NCBI GenBank assembly: GCA_029204225.1
Contig: CM055102.1
Coordinates: 11,173,245 to 11,237,244 of the forward strand
DNA length: 64,000 nt
Reading direction: 5' to 3'
From: Diphasiastrum complanatum
Taxonomy: Eukaryota; Streptophyta; Lycopodiopsida; Lycopodiales; Lycopodiaceae
How positions within the stretch are numbered: position 1 is the first letter of the stretch; each line of letters starts with the position of its first letter. Below the pieces are notes generated by a model. It was not told the origin of the DNA. It saw only the letters and a list, made by a program, of their open reading frames with translations, and did not search any database. Below are positions 49,832 to 61,419 of the stretch, in pieces. The translations under genes were made by a program, and so were the position numbers.

Positions 49832-50175
49832 GAAACATGCCTAAAAAAAAAATTTGAATTTTGAGCTCTATAGAGATAGATATGTGCATTCAAAGTTACC
49901 CATTTAAGTGTTGATAAAAAATACCCGAAACTACAAGTATCATATTTGAGTGTATAACATCATGATTTTGACAATATTTTTTTTGAGTTGTCTACTCTAA
50001 AAAGTATTATACGACCATAGAAACATGTCTCTCAAATTTTTTTCAATTTGGAGTTATGTAGAGAATCTAGAGAATCTAGATATGTGCATCTAAAGTTACC
50101 CATGTCAAGTGTTGAAAAGTGTTGAAAATTATTGAAAGGTGCTAAAAAGTTGTAGCAGAGGTGTTTTCTACAACC
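49832..50175. repeat. Dispersed repeat, two further copies
   Basis: Same core words as at 44461-44710. The copy at 50060 has an internal AGAATCTAG duplication. Confidence 0.55.
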
Positions 50176-50289
50176 CTTCTTTGACTATATACTTTAAAAA
50201 ATATACTTAAAGAAGTATATTGAAATCCTTACCAATGTCCCTAAAGGACAAATAATAAAATAGACACTAGTACTAAAAACTGATACACA

Positions 50290-53120
50290 TAGAGAGGACG
50301 AACATGAGCCTGATGGACCTCCATTTGTTGCTCCACAAGCTATTGCTAGAAGATCACCTCATCTAGAGATACCAAAGTATAATGGGTTATCTGATCCAAT
50401 CGGATTTCTCAAAATCTTTTCGAAATCATGTGAGGTTTATCGCGAGAGTTTTTTCACAAGGTAAACTTAAGCTATTTACTATGGCCTTAACTGGAGCAGC
50501 ACAAGATTGGTTTTATAACCAAGATGAGACAGAATGCATGGATTGAGAAGTGATCAAAGCTGGCCTAATCACAAGATTCAAACTTAGAAAATTTATGGAA
50601 GATCTTTTTCTACTTTTAAGTAAAATTAATATGGAAAAAAGAGAAATGGTGCCAGATTATATTGAACGGGTTAAACACCTCAGATTTGAATGTGATTCTG
50701 AATTAATCAGTAATGATGCCATGAACATGTGGTTTTTAGCAGGTCTACCTAAAAGTATTAGATGCGAGCTTAAACACCGAACTGATTATGTGTCCTTACA
50801 ACATGCTATGGATGATGCAATATGAGAGGAGCATGAAGATTCAAATGAAGACCAAATATTGGAATGCTGCCATATACAGTGAGAAAAACCACTACAACAT
50901 CCACCACTTGCATCCACGAATATCAATGCAACAGCAGAGTTGATGATTAACGAATTCAAGAAACTTGGCCAAAAGCAGCAGATGCAGCTGAAAAATATGC
51001 AGTCTTAGTTCGATGAGAAGATGAAAGCATTGGAATCACACCATAAATGAGTGTCCTTAACAATGAAAAGATGAATGATGGATACTATTTGTCACCTGTG
51101 CAACTCTACGAGACACGAAACAACTTTTTGCTCATTTAATCCTCGGATTATCCAACAAAGATATGCTAAGATTCAATATCGGGAACTACTATCTATAAGG
51201 GACTTGATCCTAAGAACCAAGCTCAAAACTTTGGCCTTGGATTTTCTGAACGGCTAGCTTTGCCAGCTCCACAAGCACAACATGCTCCTCCTGCGAATCT
51301 AATGGAACTAGACTCCTCAGCTGGTAATGAGCAATGGAATTACAATACTGATCAAAAAATTGGTCCTTCAGAGCAGTATGCTATTTATGCTGTTGTGCAA
51401 CAACAACATGCTAGACAATGGACTAGAGCACCACCTGGATGGTTTGCATGTGGCAAAAATCACAAAGTTGCAGAATGTCCTAACAAAGGAAAGTTTACAC
51501 CATTTTGTCGGGAATGCGGTTATGGACATTGTTACAAGAATTGTCCAGCAAGACCAAAACCACTGCCGGTAACTGCTCCATTGAATATGATTACAATCAA
51601 GCAAAGAGCAGCAACCCAGCCTACTAAACCAAGTGCAGCAATGATGGTTGTTAACAAAGCTCAGAAGCATAAATAAGTTCTAATTAAGATCTAGCACCTA
51701 CTGAATTTGTGCCATCTACTAATATACTTGCTGCGTCAGGGGTGTATCCAAATCTAAACTCAGAAAAGAAGAAATACCAAAACATGAGGTAGTGGACTAA
51801 ACAGTTGCAAGAAGAAGAGGAATTGGAAGCTGCTAAAGCTTCGGCTAAAGTACGTAATCCATGAACTTATGTCAATACGCAGTTACATCATCATGAAGAA
51901 CCTTGAAGATGACAATACCTGAAGCGCCGCAAACATAACTCACATTGGAATAATCTCTTAAGGTGGTGCCTCAATCAAAATAAGTATTAGTGGATAAATT
52001 GACTCAAATTGAACCAACAGCCCACCAAGAGCCACTCTTTTATGCCGGGTTTGAAGAATCAAACAAAGTACTCAATGTAGAGGGTGTCGGGGAAAGTGAG
52101 CAAAGAAACATCACCCTGTCAATACAACATAGATAGTTTGGTAAGGAGGCAGCCGTGATAGATGGAGATTCAAGATTTAACCAGATTCCAATCAAGCTAT
52201 GTGCAAAATGGGGCCTTACATGATGAAGCCTGCAACTTTTGCTATCAAACTAGCTGATCATCCATCCTAAGGACATAGTCGAAGATATACATGTCAAGAT
52301 TGATGGAGTTCAGTTTGTCATCACTTCTGTAATAATGGACTTACTTGACACACCAAATGTTTATCGTGTCTTATTGGGACGTCCATGGTTACGAATTGCA
52401 CAAGTAATTCATAGATGGGGGACCAAAAAGATTACATGCGTGCAGCCAGAATTGATCCAATCACTTGGACAATCAAACTAGTTGTCCAAAAAGAGGATGA
52501 CGGTTCTCAACAACGAATCACACTTATGATTGACAAGTAAAAACTTTGGGTCCTCATTATGACTCTCACACAGATACTGTTGATTGGAATCCAGCTCTTG
52601 CTACAATGGATTGTAAAGTAGGATATTTGTGTCAACGCGATGACCAATCAGAACTGAGTGAGATTCCTTTACATGATTGAACTTTGGATATGCCGATGAC
52701 ATTCCCAATGAATATGATGAATGTGCCATGGATATTAACTGACCCAATTCGAGATCTTATTGAAGAGGAACTCATTCTTGTTAGTCATGCCTTGTCTTAT
52801 GATGAAAATGTAGAACTTTACTGATGAGCAAATTTTAAATCACATGGATCCTACAAGGTTTGGAGTTCGAGAGATTTCTGATGAATCAACAATAAAACTA
52901 CCGAAAGCAGTTATATTGAAGGAAGGAAAGAATACAGGACCAATGACAAAGAAACAAACAAAACAACACTATAACACGGTCTTGAAATGGGAAAGACCAT
53001 CACGAGAAACTAATCCTAAAAATGTACCGCCTTTATTGGATAAAGGCAAAGGGAAGGTCAAGGATGATTCTTCTCCTCGAACGATTTCTACCAAGAAAGC
53101 TAAACGAAGGCAATCCTAAG
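50290..53120 (+). pseudogene. Ty3/Gypsy gag-protease relic
   Basis: Plus strand. Gag begins near 50330 with HLEIPKYNGLSDPIGFL and continues in the frame 50550-50825 (ITRFKLRKFMEDLF, YIERVKHLRFE, WFLAGLPKSIR), typical retrotransposon gag. The frame 51260-51676 carries a zinc region FACGKNHKVAECPNKGKF with a second cysteine cluster FCRECGYGHCYKNC. An aspartic-protease tail with VYRVLLGRPWL lies near 52345-52390; its active-site Asp region is degraded. A further stretch at 52580-53119 gives MNMMNVPWI, LYTDEQILNHMDPTRF and ends in a basic tail. RT, RNase H and integrase are missing. Many stops are present. Confidence 0.85.
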
Positions 53121-54031
53121 CATAGTTAATAAGTGAGAGGGATTTGGCACCCTGCGTGTGTAAGTCCAACCCGATGATCACATAGTTAATTGACTAGTTA
53201 GATGTTAATAAAAGGACTTTAGGCCTTTTGCGGGACTTTTAATATCACAGGGCACAATAGTCAAGTTAGTGAATAAAAAGGGTTCCAACCAAAATTCAAA
53301 TTGGTTCTCTCCATTTTTTGAATGGGTTTCCTCCACTTTTTGAATTTCAAATACTTAGGGTAGAAATTGGCCAATAGGATTTGAGGCCAAAATCCACTAT
53401 ATATAGTGGTAGTTTCGAATATTGTAAACACTTCCTCTCTTCACTTCAATACAAGCAGGTTAGTCCTCTTACATGCATTTACACTACATGTTCACTTGCC
53501 TTCAACGCATGTGAGTTGTTTTTTGCCCTTCTTCCTTCTCTCAACTATGGCCACATGGATTCTCCAACGGATCATCTATTGTTTGCTCTATGGCCACTCA
53601 TAGCCTTTTGGTATCCATCTCGTAGCAATATGGCACCCTTAGTGAGCAATTTACAACATCAAATTTCATCTTGTATTGACCAAGATCCATCTTTTATGTT
53701 GTCAAAACCCTATGATATCTTATAAATCCTTGTATTTCTCAATACAACGATAAGGTTTCTCAAGTTTTTTCCTCTGACATAAGTTCTCTCATCATACAAT
53801 CTAGCAAAAACGCACCAGTCAAGGTGTTTGTTTCTGATGATATAGTTGCTTATGCCCTCTCTATCCCCAAGGAAGACAAAAGCCTCAAGGGTCATATTGA
53901 ATTGGATCTCAAAACCTATCTTAATCAGCGAACCAAGTCACGAATTTTCAATGATGGGTTGTTAATCCAAGCCATCAAAGATCTAGGTCTATGAGTAGCT
54001 TGCTTGTTGGTTATGTCCATAGGGTTGGTCA
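53121..54031. other. Interval between retroelement relics
   Basis: No gene supported. An open frame at about 53805-53994 (with VKVFVSDDIVAYALSIPKED) has no recognised domain and may be a piece of a retroelement reading frame. Confidence 0.3.
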
Positions 54032-54448
54032 TGTCATTTTGGTAGTGATTCCTAGTTTATAGGACCTAAATCCTAGATTTAAGGTGAAAATTGACCAACT
54101 AGCTATCCACCAACCATGACTCTAGGAAATAGACTAGGGTTTCATTTTAGGACAAAAAGACTGAGTTAACTTTCTTATTACATACTGGAAATCCACCTAA
54201 CTTCACAAAGGAAGTCGAACTTGCTATGTATTCCAAGCTTCCATAGTGAGAAGATAGAATATTTTTGGAGCTCATTGGCAATCTCAAGCTACTCCACTAT
54301 GTACATTGATTTTTTGTGATCCAAATGCAACCAAATCAATTTCTACTTGTTTCTCAGCTTGAAAGCCGTACTACAACCTGTAGTACACACGTGTGGGCTT
54401 GGTTGATCAATGCTTTTGATTGTTAATGCTTGTTGTTTTTCAAATTGC
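54032..54448. repeat. Direct repeat, copy 1
   Basis: 417-base segment beginning TGTCATTTTGGTAGTGATTC, repeated in the same orientation at 55929-56354 with few differences. Confidence 0.9.
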
Positions 54449-54538
54449 GAGTCCTCTAAACTTGTTTTATAGGTCTTGAAAGTACATCAAAAAGTGTGAG
54501 GGAGATTTAGTCATGTTATTGTCCAAAAATAGCCAAAA

Positions 54539-54880
54539 TTGGCAAGATTTGATTGTAAGTAGATTTCACATCATCTTATCTTCATTCCAACTTTGTGAGG
54601 GAGTGCTAGAACTGAGATTATAAGTCCATTTGTTGGATTAGAAATCTAATTTGAGTGAAACACTACAAGAGAGAGACCTTAGTGAGTTTCTAGAGACAAT
54701 CAAATTTATTTCTTGGCAAGATTTGTTTAAAAGTAGTTTTCCCTTCATCTTATCTTCATTCCAGCTTTGTGAGGGAGTGATAGAATTGTAATTATAAGTC
54801 CATTTGTTGGATTAGAAATCAAATTTGAGTGAAACACTACAAGTGTGAGACCTTTGTGAGTTTCAAGTCAATCAAATCTA
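54539..54880. repeat. Tandem duplication of a 175-base unit
   Basis: Two adjacent copies start GGCAAGATTTG at about 54539 and 54715. They share CATCTTATCTTCATTCCA, TTTGTGAGGGAGTG, TAAGTCCATTTGTTGGATTA and GAGTGAAACACTACAAG. GAGGGAGTG(C/A)TAGAA resembles a polypurine tract plus LTR start, so these may be short LTR ends. They precede the gag frame. Confidence 0.75.
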
Positions 54881-54894
54881 TTTCTTGTTTGTAG

Positions 54895-55928
54895 AAGTCA
54901 CTAGTAAGATGGGATCTACTGGAGCATACCTTCTAGAAGCTAGTGAGAGATTGAATTCTACAAATTATGATGTTTGGAAGGTTAGGATGGAGTCACTTTT
55001 GGTGCTCCAAGACCTTTATGAGTTTTTGATTGAGGATGGAGATGAACCTCTAGGTGCACATGAATTAGCGAGATACAAAAAGAGATTTAGGCTAGTACTT
55101 CATTGTGTGAAAATGAATGTGAGCAATGATCTTTTGAGGGAAGTATCATAATGTAAAAGTGCTAAAGAGGCTTGGGAGTCTTTAATTTCAATCTATGAAT
55201 CTAGTAACACTTCGAGGGTTCTTATGCTTAGAAATCGGATTTTGAAAAGCATCAAAAGAAGTGAGGAGAGTGCACACGATTATGTGCTTAGAATCAAGTC
55301 TCTAAATAGGGAGTTGGCTTCCATTGGAGAGAAGATTTATGATGGAGAGCTTGTACAAATTGTTCTTAATGGTCTAGGAGCTGACTTTGAAAATTTGGTC
55401 CAAAGTTTTGCCATCCAAGACACTTTGCCAACTATAGAAAAGCTTCATAGTGTATTAGTGGCTGAAGAGTGTAGGATGCTCCAAGCAAAATCTAGGATGA
55501 GTTTCTTGTCTTTGCAGGATGGTGATGAGAAAGGCAATTTCTCATTCAAGGGCAAAAAGAAGACCAATGGAAAGAAGAAGCATCCAAAGGAGGCCAAAGA
55601 AGAGGATGATGCATCAAGCTCAAAGGACAAGTCAAAGTAGAAATGCTTCTTTTGTGGAAAGAATGGGCATTATCCATATGAATGCTACAAGAGGCTAAGA
55701 GCACAAGTGGAGGAGGACAAACAAGGAAACCTTGCAAAAGAGGAGGAGGAGGATGAAGTAGATGTATTCTTGATGGCATCTACATCCTCACCAACAAGAA
55801 ATAGCAACTCAAGAGACAATTGGTGGATTGACAGCGGGGCTAGCTCCCACATGTCTTGTGAAAAAGACTTTTTCTCGACCTTACACTCATTCAATGATGC
55901 TAAAAAGTTTGTCTTTACTGCAAAGTCT
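54895..55928 (+). pseudogene. Copia gag-zinc knuckle-protease relic
   Basis: The frame from ATG 54909 begins GAYLLEASERLNSTNYDVWK, the DUF4219-type gag start. After a stop at 55150 it continues in the 55224-55640 frame with SAHDYVLRIKSLNREL and VLNGLGADFENLVQSF (UBN2 gag), then a Lys-rich tract. After another stop come the CCHC knuckle CFFCGKNGHYPYEC near 55642 and the protease core WWIDSGASSHMSC near 55825. The frame is cut at 55929 by the second copy of the direct repeat. Only two stops interrupt it, so it is among the younger relics here. Confidence 0.92.
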
Positions 55929-56354
55929 TGTCATTTTGGTAGTGATTCCTAGTTTATAGGACCTAAATCCTAGATTTAAGGTGAAAATTGACCAACTAGC
56001 TATCTACCAAGCATGACTCTAGGAATTAGACTAGGGTGTCATTTTAGGGCAAAAAGACTGAGTTAACTTCCTTATTACATGTTGGAAATCCACCTAATCT
56101 CACAAAGGAAGTCGAATTTGCTATGTATTCCAAGCTCCCATAGTGAGAAGATAGAATATTTTTGGAGCTCATTGGCAATCTCAAGCTACTCCACTATGTA
56201 CATTGAGTTTTTGTGATCCAAATGCAACCAAATCAATTTCTACTGGTTTCTGAGCTTGAAGGCCGTACTACAGCCTGTAGTACACATGTGTGGGCTCGAA
56301 TTTCAATGTTGATAAATGCTTTTGATTGTTAATGCTTGTTGTTTGTCAAATTGC
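55929..56354. repeat. Direct repeat, copy 2, interrupting the Copia protease
   Basis: 426-base copy of 54032-54448 in the same orientation. Its left end coincides with loss of protease homology. Confidence 0.9.
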
Positions 56355-57030
56355 CAATCTAGATCAACTTTTTTGTGTCTAGTTTTTTGATAGATTGTTA
56401 AGCAAGCATCCAATCACTCTTGTGGATCTTTTGTAGATCCATTTATGGTCCTAAAGTACAGTAATTTCACACTCAACTCCACTTGCATCTCCATTGGCAC
56501 TTCACCTCCTCTTCCTCCTTCCACTACATTTTATCTACCTTTCATAATTTCATCAAAAGTGGGTGAGATTGCAAACTTTGTTAAAATAATTTGATGTGGG
56601 ACAAAGGGCTTAGCTTGTATCATGCGTGACAACATGGTAACTTGTAGGCATGAGATATTGGCCCACTAAGATGAATTTAAACCCATACACCATGCCTGAG
56701 CTACATGGGGTTAACAATGGTATCAAATAGTTGCCACTATGCATTATGTAGGTTGCAGTCGTGCACTTAAAATTAACACAAACAACCTTGAAGCTACTTT
56801 TTGAAGCATTAAACTTGATGAAGTCATCTTTTTCTTCACGCTCATTTTGAGTTTGGCACCTTGGTTTTTAAAGAATGATTACAATATCCTTAACCTATAT
56901 GGGACATGCCCAAATATTGCAAACTTGCACTTATCAATCACGCAAAATCATTTGTAATAAATCTTTGGACACAAGTATGCTTATAAGCACTCATTTGCAC
57001 ATGTGCTAACATTTTGGCTGTGCCCAATCT
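56355..57030. other. Gene-free interval
   Basis: No gene or recognisable element seen. Contains ordinary AT-rich sequence. Confidence 0.35.
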
Positions 57031-57480
57031 CACCACATGTGAACCTAGTGCACTTGGTGAACCCACCGAATGCTCACCAAGTGAGATCATCCATTGGGTT
57101 CAGGAGTGATGAGGCTTCATTAACCCAATAGAAGCTCACAACCTAATGAATGCTCGCCATGTGCGAATGTTCATGAGTCATGAACTCAATGGATGCTCTC
57201 CATGCCCAATGAATTTTCACCACTCATGAACCCAATGGATGCTCTCCATGCCCAATGAATGGTCACCACTCCTGGAAACCAATGGATGCATTGAGTTTGG
57301 GAGTGGTGAACATTGGGCTCCACTCAATTCGCATGTCGTGAGCATTCGTTAAGTTCATCACTCATTGGGCTACCCAAAACCTTAGAGAGCATCCATTAGG
57401 TTCAAGAGAGGTGAAACACTCATTGGGCTCCATTGAATTCACCTGTGGTGAACATTCACCAAGTTCAAGAATCATTGGGT
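57030..57480. repeat. Local repeat array of CCAATGAATGCTCACCA-type words
   Basis: A 46-base unit (TGAACCCAATGGATGCTCTC and on) is tandemly doubled at 57181-57226 and 57227-57272. Related words occur on both strands through the block, for example AGTGGTGAACATTGGGC as the inverse of GCCCAATGAATGGTCACCACT. It looks like a scrambled satellite or foldback. Confidence 0.65.
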
Positions 57481-57669
57481 CCATCCCAAAACCTTGGTAC
57501 ATTCACCACGAGTGCTTGTAAGCCCCATGCATCAAAAGATGAGCAGTTGTTTATGTGGCAATGTAAGACACTAGGGTTTCTCAAAGCCTTGTGGTTTGCA
57601 TACAAAGGTTTATGGTAAGGATGGGTTTTCTTTTATCAAAGGTTTCTGTGAAATCCTGTTGAGTGGAAT

Positions 57670-57806
57670 TGAATTGTGATAGTGAGAGTGAGAGAGGAGA
57701 GGAGAGAGTGTAGAATAGAAGAGAAGAGAAGAGGAGAGAGAGATCTCGATCCTGCAGATGTAATTGAAGATGTGTGTGAGAGAAAGAGAGCGAGAGAGAG
57801 AAGGGG
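57670..57806 (+). promoter_or_regulatory. GA-rich leader upstream of the plastid-type gene
   Basis: Sequence dominated by GAGA and GAGAGGAG words, ending about 36 bases before the ATG at 57842. It is probably part of the 5' leader or core promoter; no TATA box is obvious. Confidence 0.5.
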
Positions 57807-57841
57807 ATTGCAAATGTAGGTGAACAGCTAGTTTTTTAACA

Positions 57842-59341
57842 ATGAGGGCGCTGTACATAACCCTTCTTCCTCAATGCCCACATACACCAGGACGAGCAGC
57901 TCCACTTTTGATTGGACGGTTGCCGCTGAAGTCCGTCACTCTCTCCAGGAACCTTAACACAGCATATTGTTTTTCAAAACAAAATCACCATGTGCATTGG
58001 AAGCGTGGAAGAAAAACAGTGCTTGTGCAGAGGCAGCAGAACTTTGGGTTTTCTTGGCGAATTGCTTCAGGGAAGCCTCAGAGGCTGCACACATTGCCTG
58101 CAAAATGTGGGCTTGCCTCCGGGGAAGGTTTATGTTCTTCTGCTAGTGACGCTTGCACAGAAGACACAGCAAAATTTACGAGATTTTTACCTTCTTCTGA
58201 TCACAGCAGATCAGATTGGGATTGCACGAAAGACGGAGCACAATTTATGAGATTTTCGCCTTTTTCTGATAGCAGCAGATCAGGTTGGGATTGCACGGAA
58301 GATAGAGCACAAGTTTTGAAATGTTCACGCTTTTCTGATCACAGTAGATCAGGGTTTGCAAGGGCCCTGCTTCATCAGAAGCAACAGTTGATCAAAGATT
58401 TTGGAAAGTTTGTTTCCGCTTTGTTTCTTCTGCTTGCTCTTAGCTTGGCACCCCACAGAGTCCTGTGCGAAGCAGCTGTAGCAGCTCCCAAGGGAAGAGC
58501 AGCCTCCAGCAGCAGCAGAGAGCAAATTCAGAAGCAGGAGGGTGGAGATAAGGAGGCGGCGGCTGTGGAAAATCAAGTTCAAATAGACGGTAGTTCACCA
58601 AAGGATAGGGCTTCAGAGGTCCAAAGTGGAAACGCAGGGGCAGTGGCAGAGGCAGAAGATGAGATTTATAGATTTGACGAGTACAATGATTTTCTAGATA
58701 CATCAGTATTAGAGGGAATCTCAAGCAAAATTGAGGCTGAGAAAGCTGAGAGGGAAAGGAGGTTTGAAGATGCACTGGGGGCAAAGCGCAGGGTCAAGGA
58801 GCTTGAGGCCTTTATGTTGGAGGGGTTTAAGTCAGAGTCTGCATTAGGGCAGAAAGTAGAAGAAGAAAAACAGGCAATAGTTGCGGAGGGAAGGCGTTTG
58901 CAAGGTAAAGTTCTGCTTGAAATGGAAGTTGCCGTGACCAGCTTGAAGGGAGAGGAGGCAGAACTAGCAAGCCGGGCAGACAGAGCTTATAAGGAATATG
59001 AGAATTTGAAGGGGACAATGGAGAAATTGGCTCAGAAAGAAGGGAAGCAAACCCAAAAAGAGGTCTTGGAGAGCAAGCTGAAGGATCTGCAAAGAAGTAT
59101 AAAGGAATTGTCCGAGAACTTGTCAAGGGTGAAGACTGAAATTTTTGCGATGAAGCTGGAAGGCTGGAAAGCTGCGACTGAGGATGTTGTTAGTGCACTT
59201 GATCGCAGTCTAACTGCCATTGAGGAATTTTGGCAACAATGGAAGCAAAGGGCAGGCGGCAGGTATGGTGTCTTCCATCACTTGAATAGCTCCTTAGGAG
59301 TTAAGGATGACTTATTTTTGAGAATTCAATGGTTTTTGTAA
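57842..59341 (+). CDS. Plastid-type coiled-coil membrane protein of unknown function
   Basis: One open frame of 499 residues; I do not recognise the family. Residues 1-100 are rich in Arg, Ser and Leu and poor in acidic residues, like a plastid transit peptide. Residues 105-171 hold three tandem 23-residue repeats of the form CTEDxAxFxRFxxxSDHSRSxWD (58154-58354). Residues 190-209 are hydrophobic (FVSALFLLLALSLAPHRVL) and are followed by CEAAVAA, suggesting a membrane anchor or a lumen-type signal. Residues 285-465 are charged and form a long predicted coiled coil (KIEAEKAERERRFEDAL and so on). At 59261 AG is followed by GTATGG, a canonical splice donor. The last 26 codons may therefore be intron read-through and the gene may continue. 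It has a GA-rich leader and the coding sequence shows no defect. Confidence 0.8.
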   Translation: MRALYITLLPQCPHTPGRAAPLLIGRLPLKSVTLSRNLNTAYCFSKQNHHVHWKRGRKTVLVQRQQNFGFSWRIASGKPQRLHTLPAKCGLASGEGLCSSASDACTEDTAKFTRFLPSSDHSRSDWDCTKDGAQFMRFSPFSDSSRSGWDCTEDRAQVLKCSRFSDHSRSGFARALLHQKQQLIKDFGKFVSALFLLLALSLAPHRVLCEAAVAAPKGRAASSSSREQIQKQEGGDKEAAAVENQVQIDGSSPKDRASEVQSGNAGAVAEAEDEIYRFDEYNDFLDTSVLEGISSKIEAEKAERERRFEDALGAKRRVKELEAFMLEGFKSESALGQKVEEEKQAIVAEGRRLQGKVLLEMEVAVTSLKGEEAELASRADRAYKEYENLKGTMEKLAQKEGKQTQKEVLESKLKDLQRSIKELSENLSRVKTEIFAMKLEGWKAATEDVVSALDRSLTAIEEFWQQWKQRAGGRYGVFHHLNSSLGVKDDLFLRIQWFL

Positions 59342-59574
59342 TGCCAGACCCGTATAGTTGATTTACATTTTAAAGTGGTCGGTAAAACAGTGGGTTTCTG
59401 CTAATAGTGGCCTGAAGCAGATGGCAAATCCTCACTCACAAACACTGAGTATACGTTGCCTTTAAATCTAGCAATTATGGTTGTGAACCACTCATTTTTG
59501 TTTTGTTTGTTTTTCTTAGAGTAATTGAAACATGAGCTAGAAAGCAGGGATGAGTTTTCATGCCATACTCTAGA

Positions 59575-60540
59575 TAATTAAGCTCAGCATGCAATGGGTT
59601 TATGGAAACAAAGTACTTATGTCTCTGCCAAGCTGAGCGAATGGAACTCAGCTCCCGTGTGATGGTCTCCTCCTCCTGACGAAGCATCCTGCCTCTCGTT
59701 TGGGAGGCATCCATGTAGCATCCACGGCTGCCATCTGTGCGCAAAACTCCCTGAACACCCAAGTGTCAGCAACAACAAAAAGAATGGCGCACATGTAAAA
59801 GAACTGGCCAGCAAGTCGAGTGCACCGACCCTCTCTGCCACCCGCATCGATCAAGGGTCTGCTGTCTGAGCCTAACGTCTCTCTGCTATGTATATTGCGC
59901 TCGTGGTCTAACACGCGAAATGGATGGCTGATTTGTGGGTGTATCACTCTTTGTGGGAGGACCTGTCGAAGCATGTGGTACATCTGCCGCCGAAGAAGAG
60001 GAGGGACGAGAAGGACCCACTGCCTTTGATCCAACCTGATCATGTGATGCTCGTGGCTTTGAACTAGGCCCTGCTGCTGCGGGTGGAACTAGAGTGGCCT
60101 CGCCTGGACCATGCACTGCACCTAAACCCTGCCCAAAACGTGCTGTACTAGGCCATGCACCTGTACCATGCCCTGCCCGTGATGTACTGGGCTCTGCACC
60201 CGTAGTAGGCCCTGCTTGCTTACCTGTGAGCCCTGCCTGTGAACTTGCAGCTCCTCCTGCTACCTGTCCCTGTCCCGAAATCTGTGATGCACCATCGGGC
60301 CCATACATAATAGACAACCTCTGCATCTCCTCATCAGAAATCTTGGGGCAATCAGATATGCCCAATGCCCGCCCACCCGGCCCTCTGGCCCGCAGTAAGT
60401 GCGCCCTAACCCTGGTAAGTGATCCTGTGAAGAGACCACCACAATGCAAGCATCTCCATCTGCGGACTCCTGAGCCATGGTGTGTAGCCACACCCCCCTC
60501 GGTAAGCTCAACCTCGCCCCAAAGGCCTCGGCCCCGCACC
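59575..60540 (-). pseudogene. hAT-type transposase N-terminal half (BED finger, DUF659 start)
   Basis: Minus strand. The frame 59886-60539 has GLWGEVELTEGG, the BED finger WRCLHCGGLF with SLTRVRAHLLR, then PKISDEEMQRLSIMYGPDG and a Gly/Ser/Pro-rich linker. After a frameshift, 59648-59830 reads LAGQFFYMCAILFVVADTWVF, the hAT region before the catalytic core. A second shift gives LRQEEETITRELSSIRSAWQRH, the usual start of DUF659. Homology stops near 59575, so the RNase H-like catalytic core and dimerisation domain are absent. It is higher in GC than its surroundings and clearly related to the copy at 49081. Confidence 0.8.
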
Positions 60541-61419
60541 GCATCGTGTCAACACGAGATCAACCTGCAAACAAAAATAAGCAGGCAACCGTTCAGTAGA
60601 AGAAAACACACTGCATTGAAAAACATTACCAGCCTAAAACAAAGCTCAACACATCAGAGCACACATCACAATGATTCTAGTAAAATCATAGCAAGTGCCA
60701 AAAAACACATGAGATTAGGGCGTGGGATAGAATTATTTCCGTATGAGCGAAAACGGGCGACTGAGGTTAGCGTGGGAGTCCTTGCAGGCGTAAAGGAGTG
60801 CAGTGCAAGTCTAAACCACGCCCCTGGCAGATGCTTGCACGATGCTCCACGCCTAAACCCTAAAAAACATGGAATTAGGGCATGGAAATTGAAATTTGTG
60901 ATATGGACGTAGACCGGCAGAACGGAGGTCACTGCAGGCATATGGAAATGCATTCTAGGCTCAGACATCACCTGAATCGGTTGCCCACAAGTCATTTTGT
61001 GAAAATGGCAAAAAAACACAAGCATTTGGAATGTGGTGTTCAAATCTCGCTAGGCGTGCCGTAACGGCTGAAACTGACACCGTAGGAACCACCGTGGACA
61101 TGAAGAAAGGTGGTCTAGAGCCAAACTACGCTCGATTTGGTTGCCTACAGCTCAATGTCAACACTTGCAAAAAATCAAGCCTATACTTACCAAATATCGA
61201 AAACTGATCGTTTCGCTCTCCACGAAGCTCAGATCCCCCTGGCACCGTGCACACCACCTCCGTATCGCCGAGTAGATCCCTGCCGACTATACACACGCGC
61301 CGATTGGACACCTGTAGCTGAAAATAAAAAAATTTACTTCCTCCATGGCTGGCACGGTTTTGGCCGCGAAGAGGAGGAAAAAATTTGTTATATTCTGGTT
61401 TTTTTTTAAACGTTTCTGG

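Noticed and set aside
58349-59220. Several minus-strand frames
   Set aside because: Antisense shadows of the 499-codon plastid-type gene.
60094-60912. Plus-strand frame of 272 codons, rich in Pro and Cys
   Set aside because: Antisense of the BED-finger hAT frame; long only because the region is GC-rich and repetitive.
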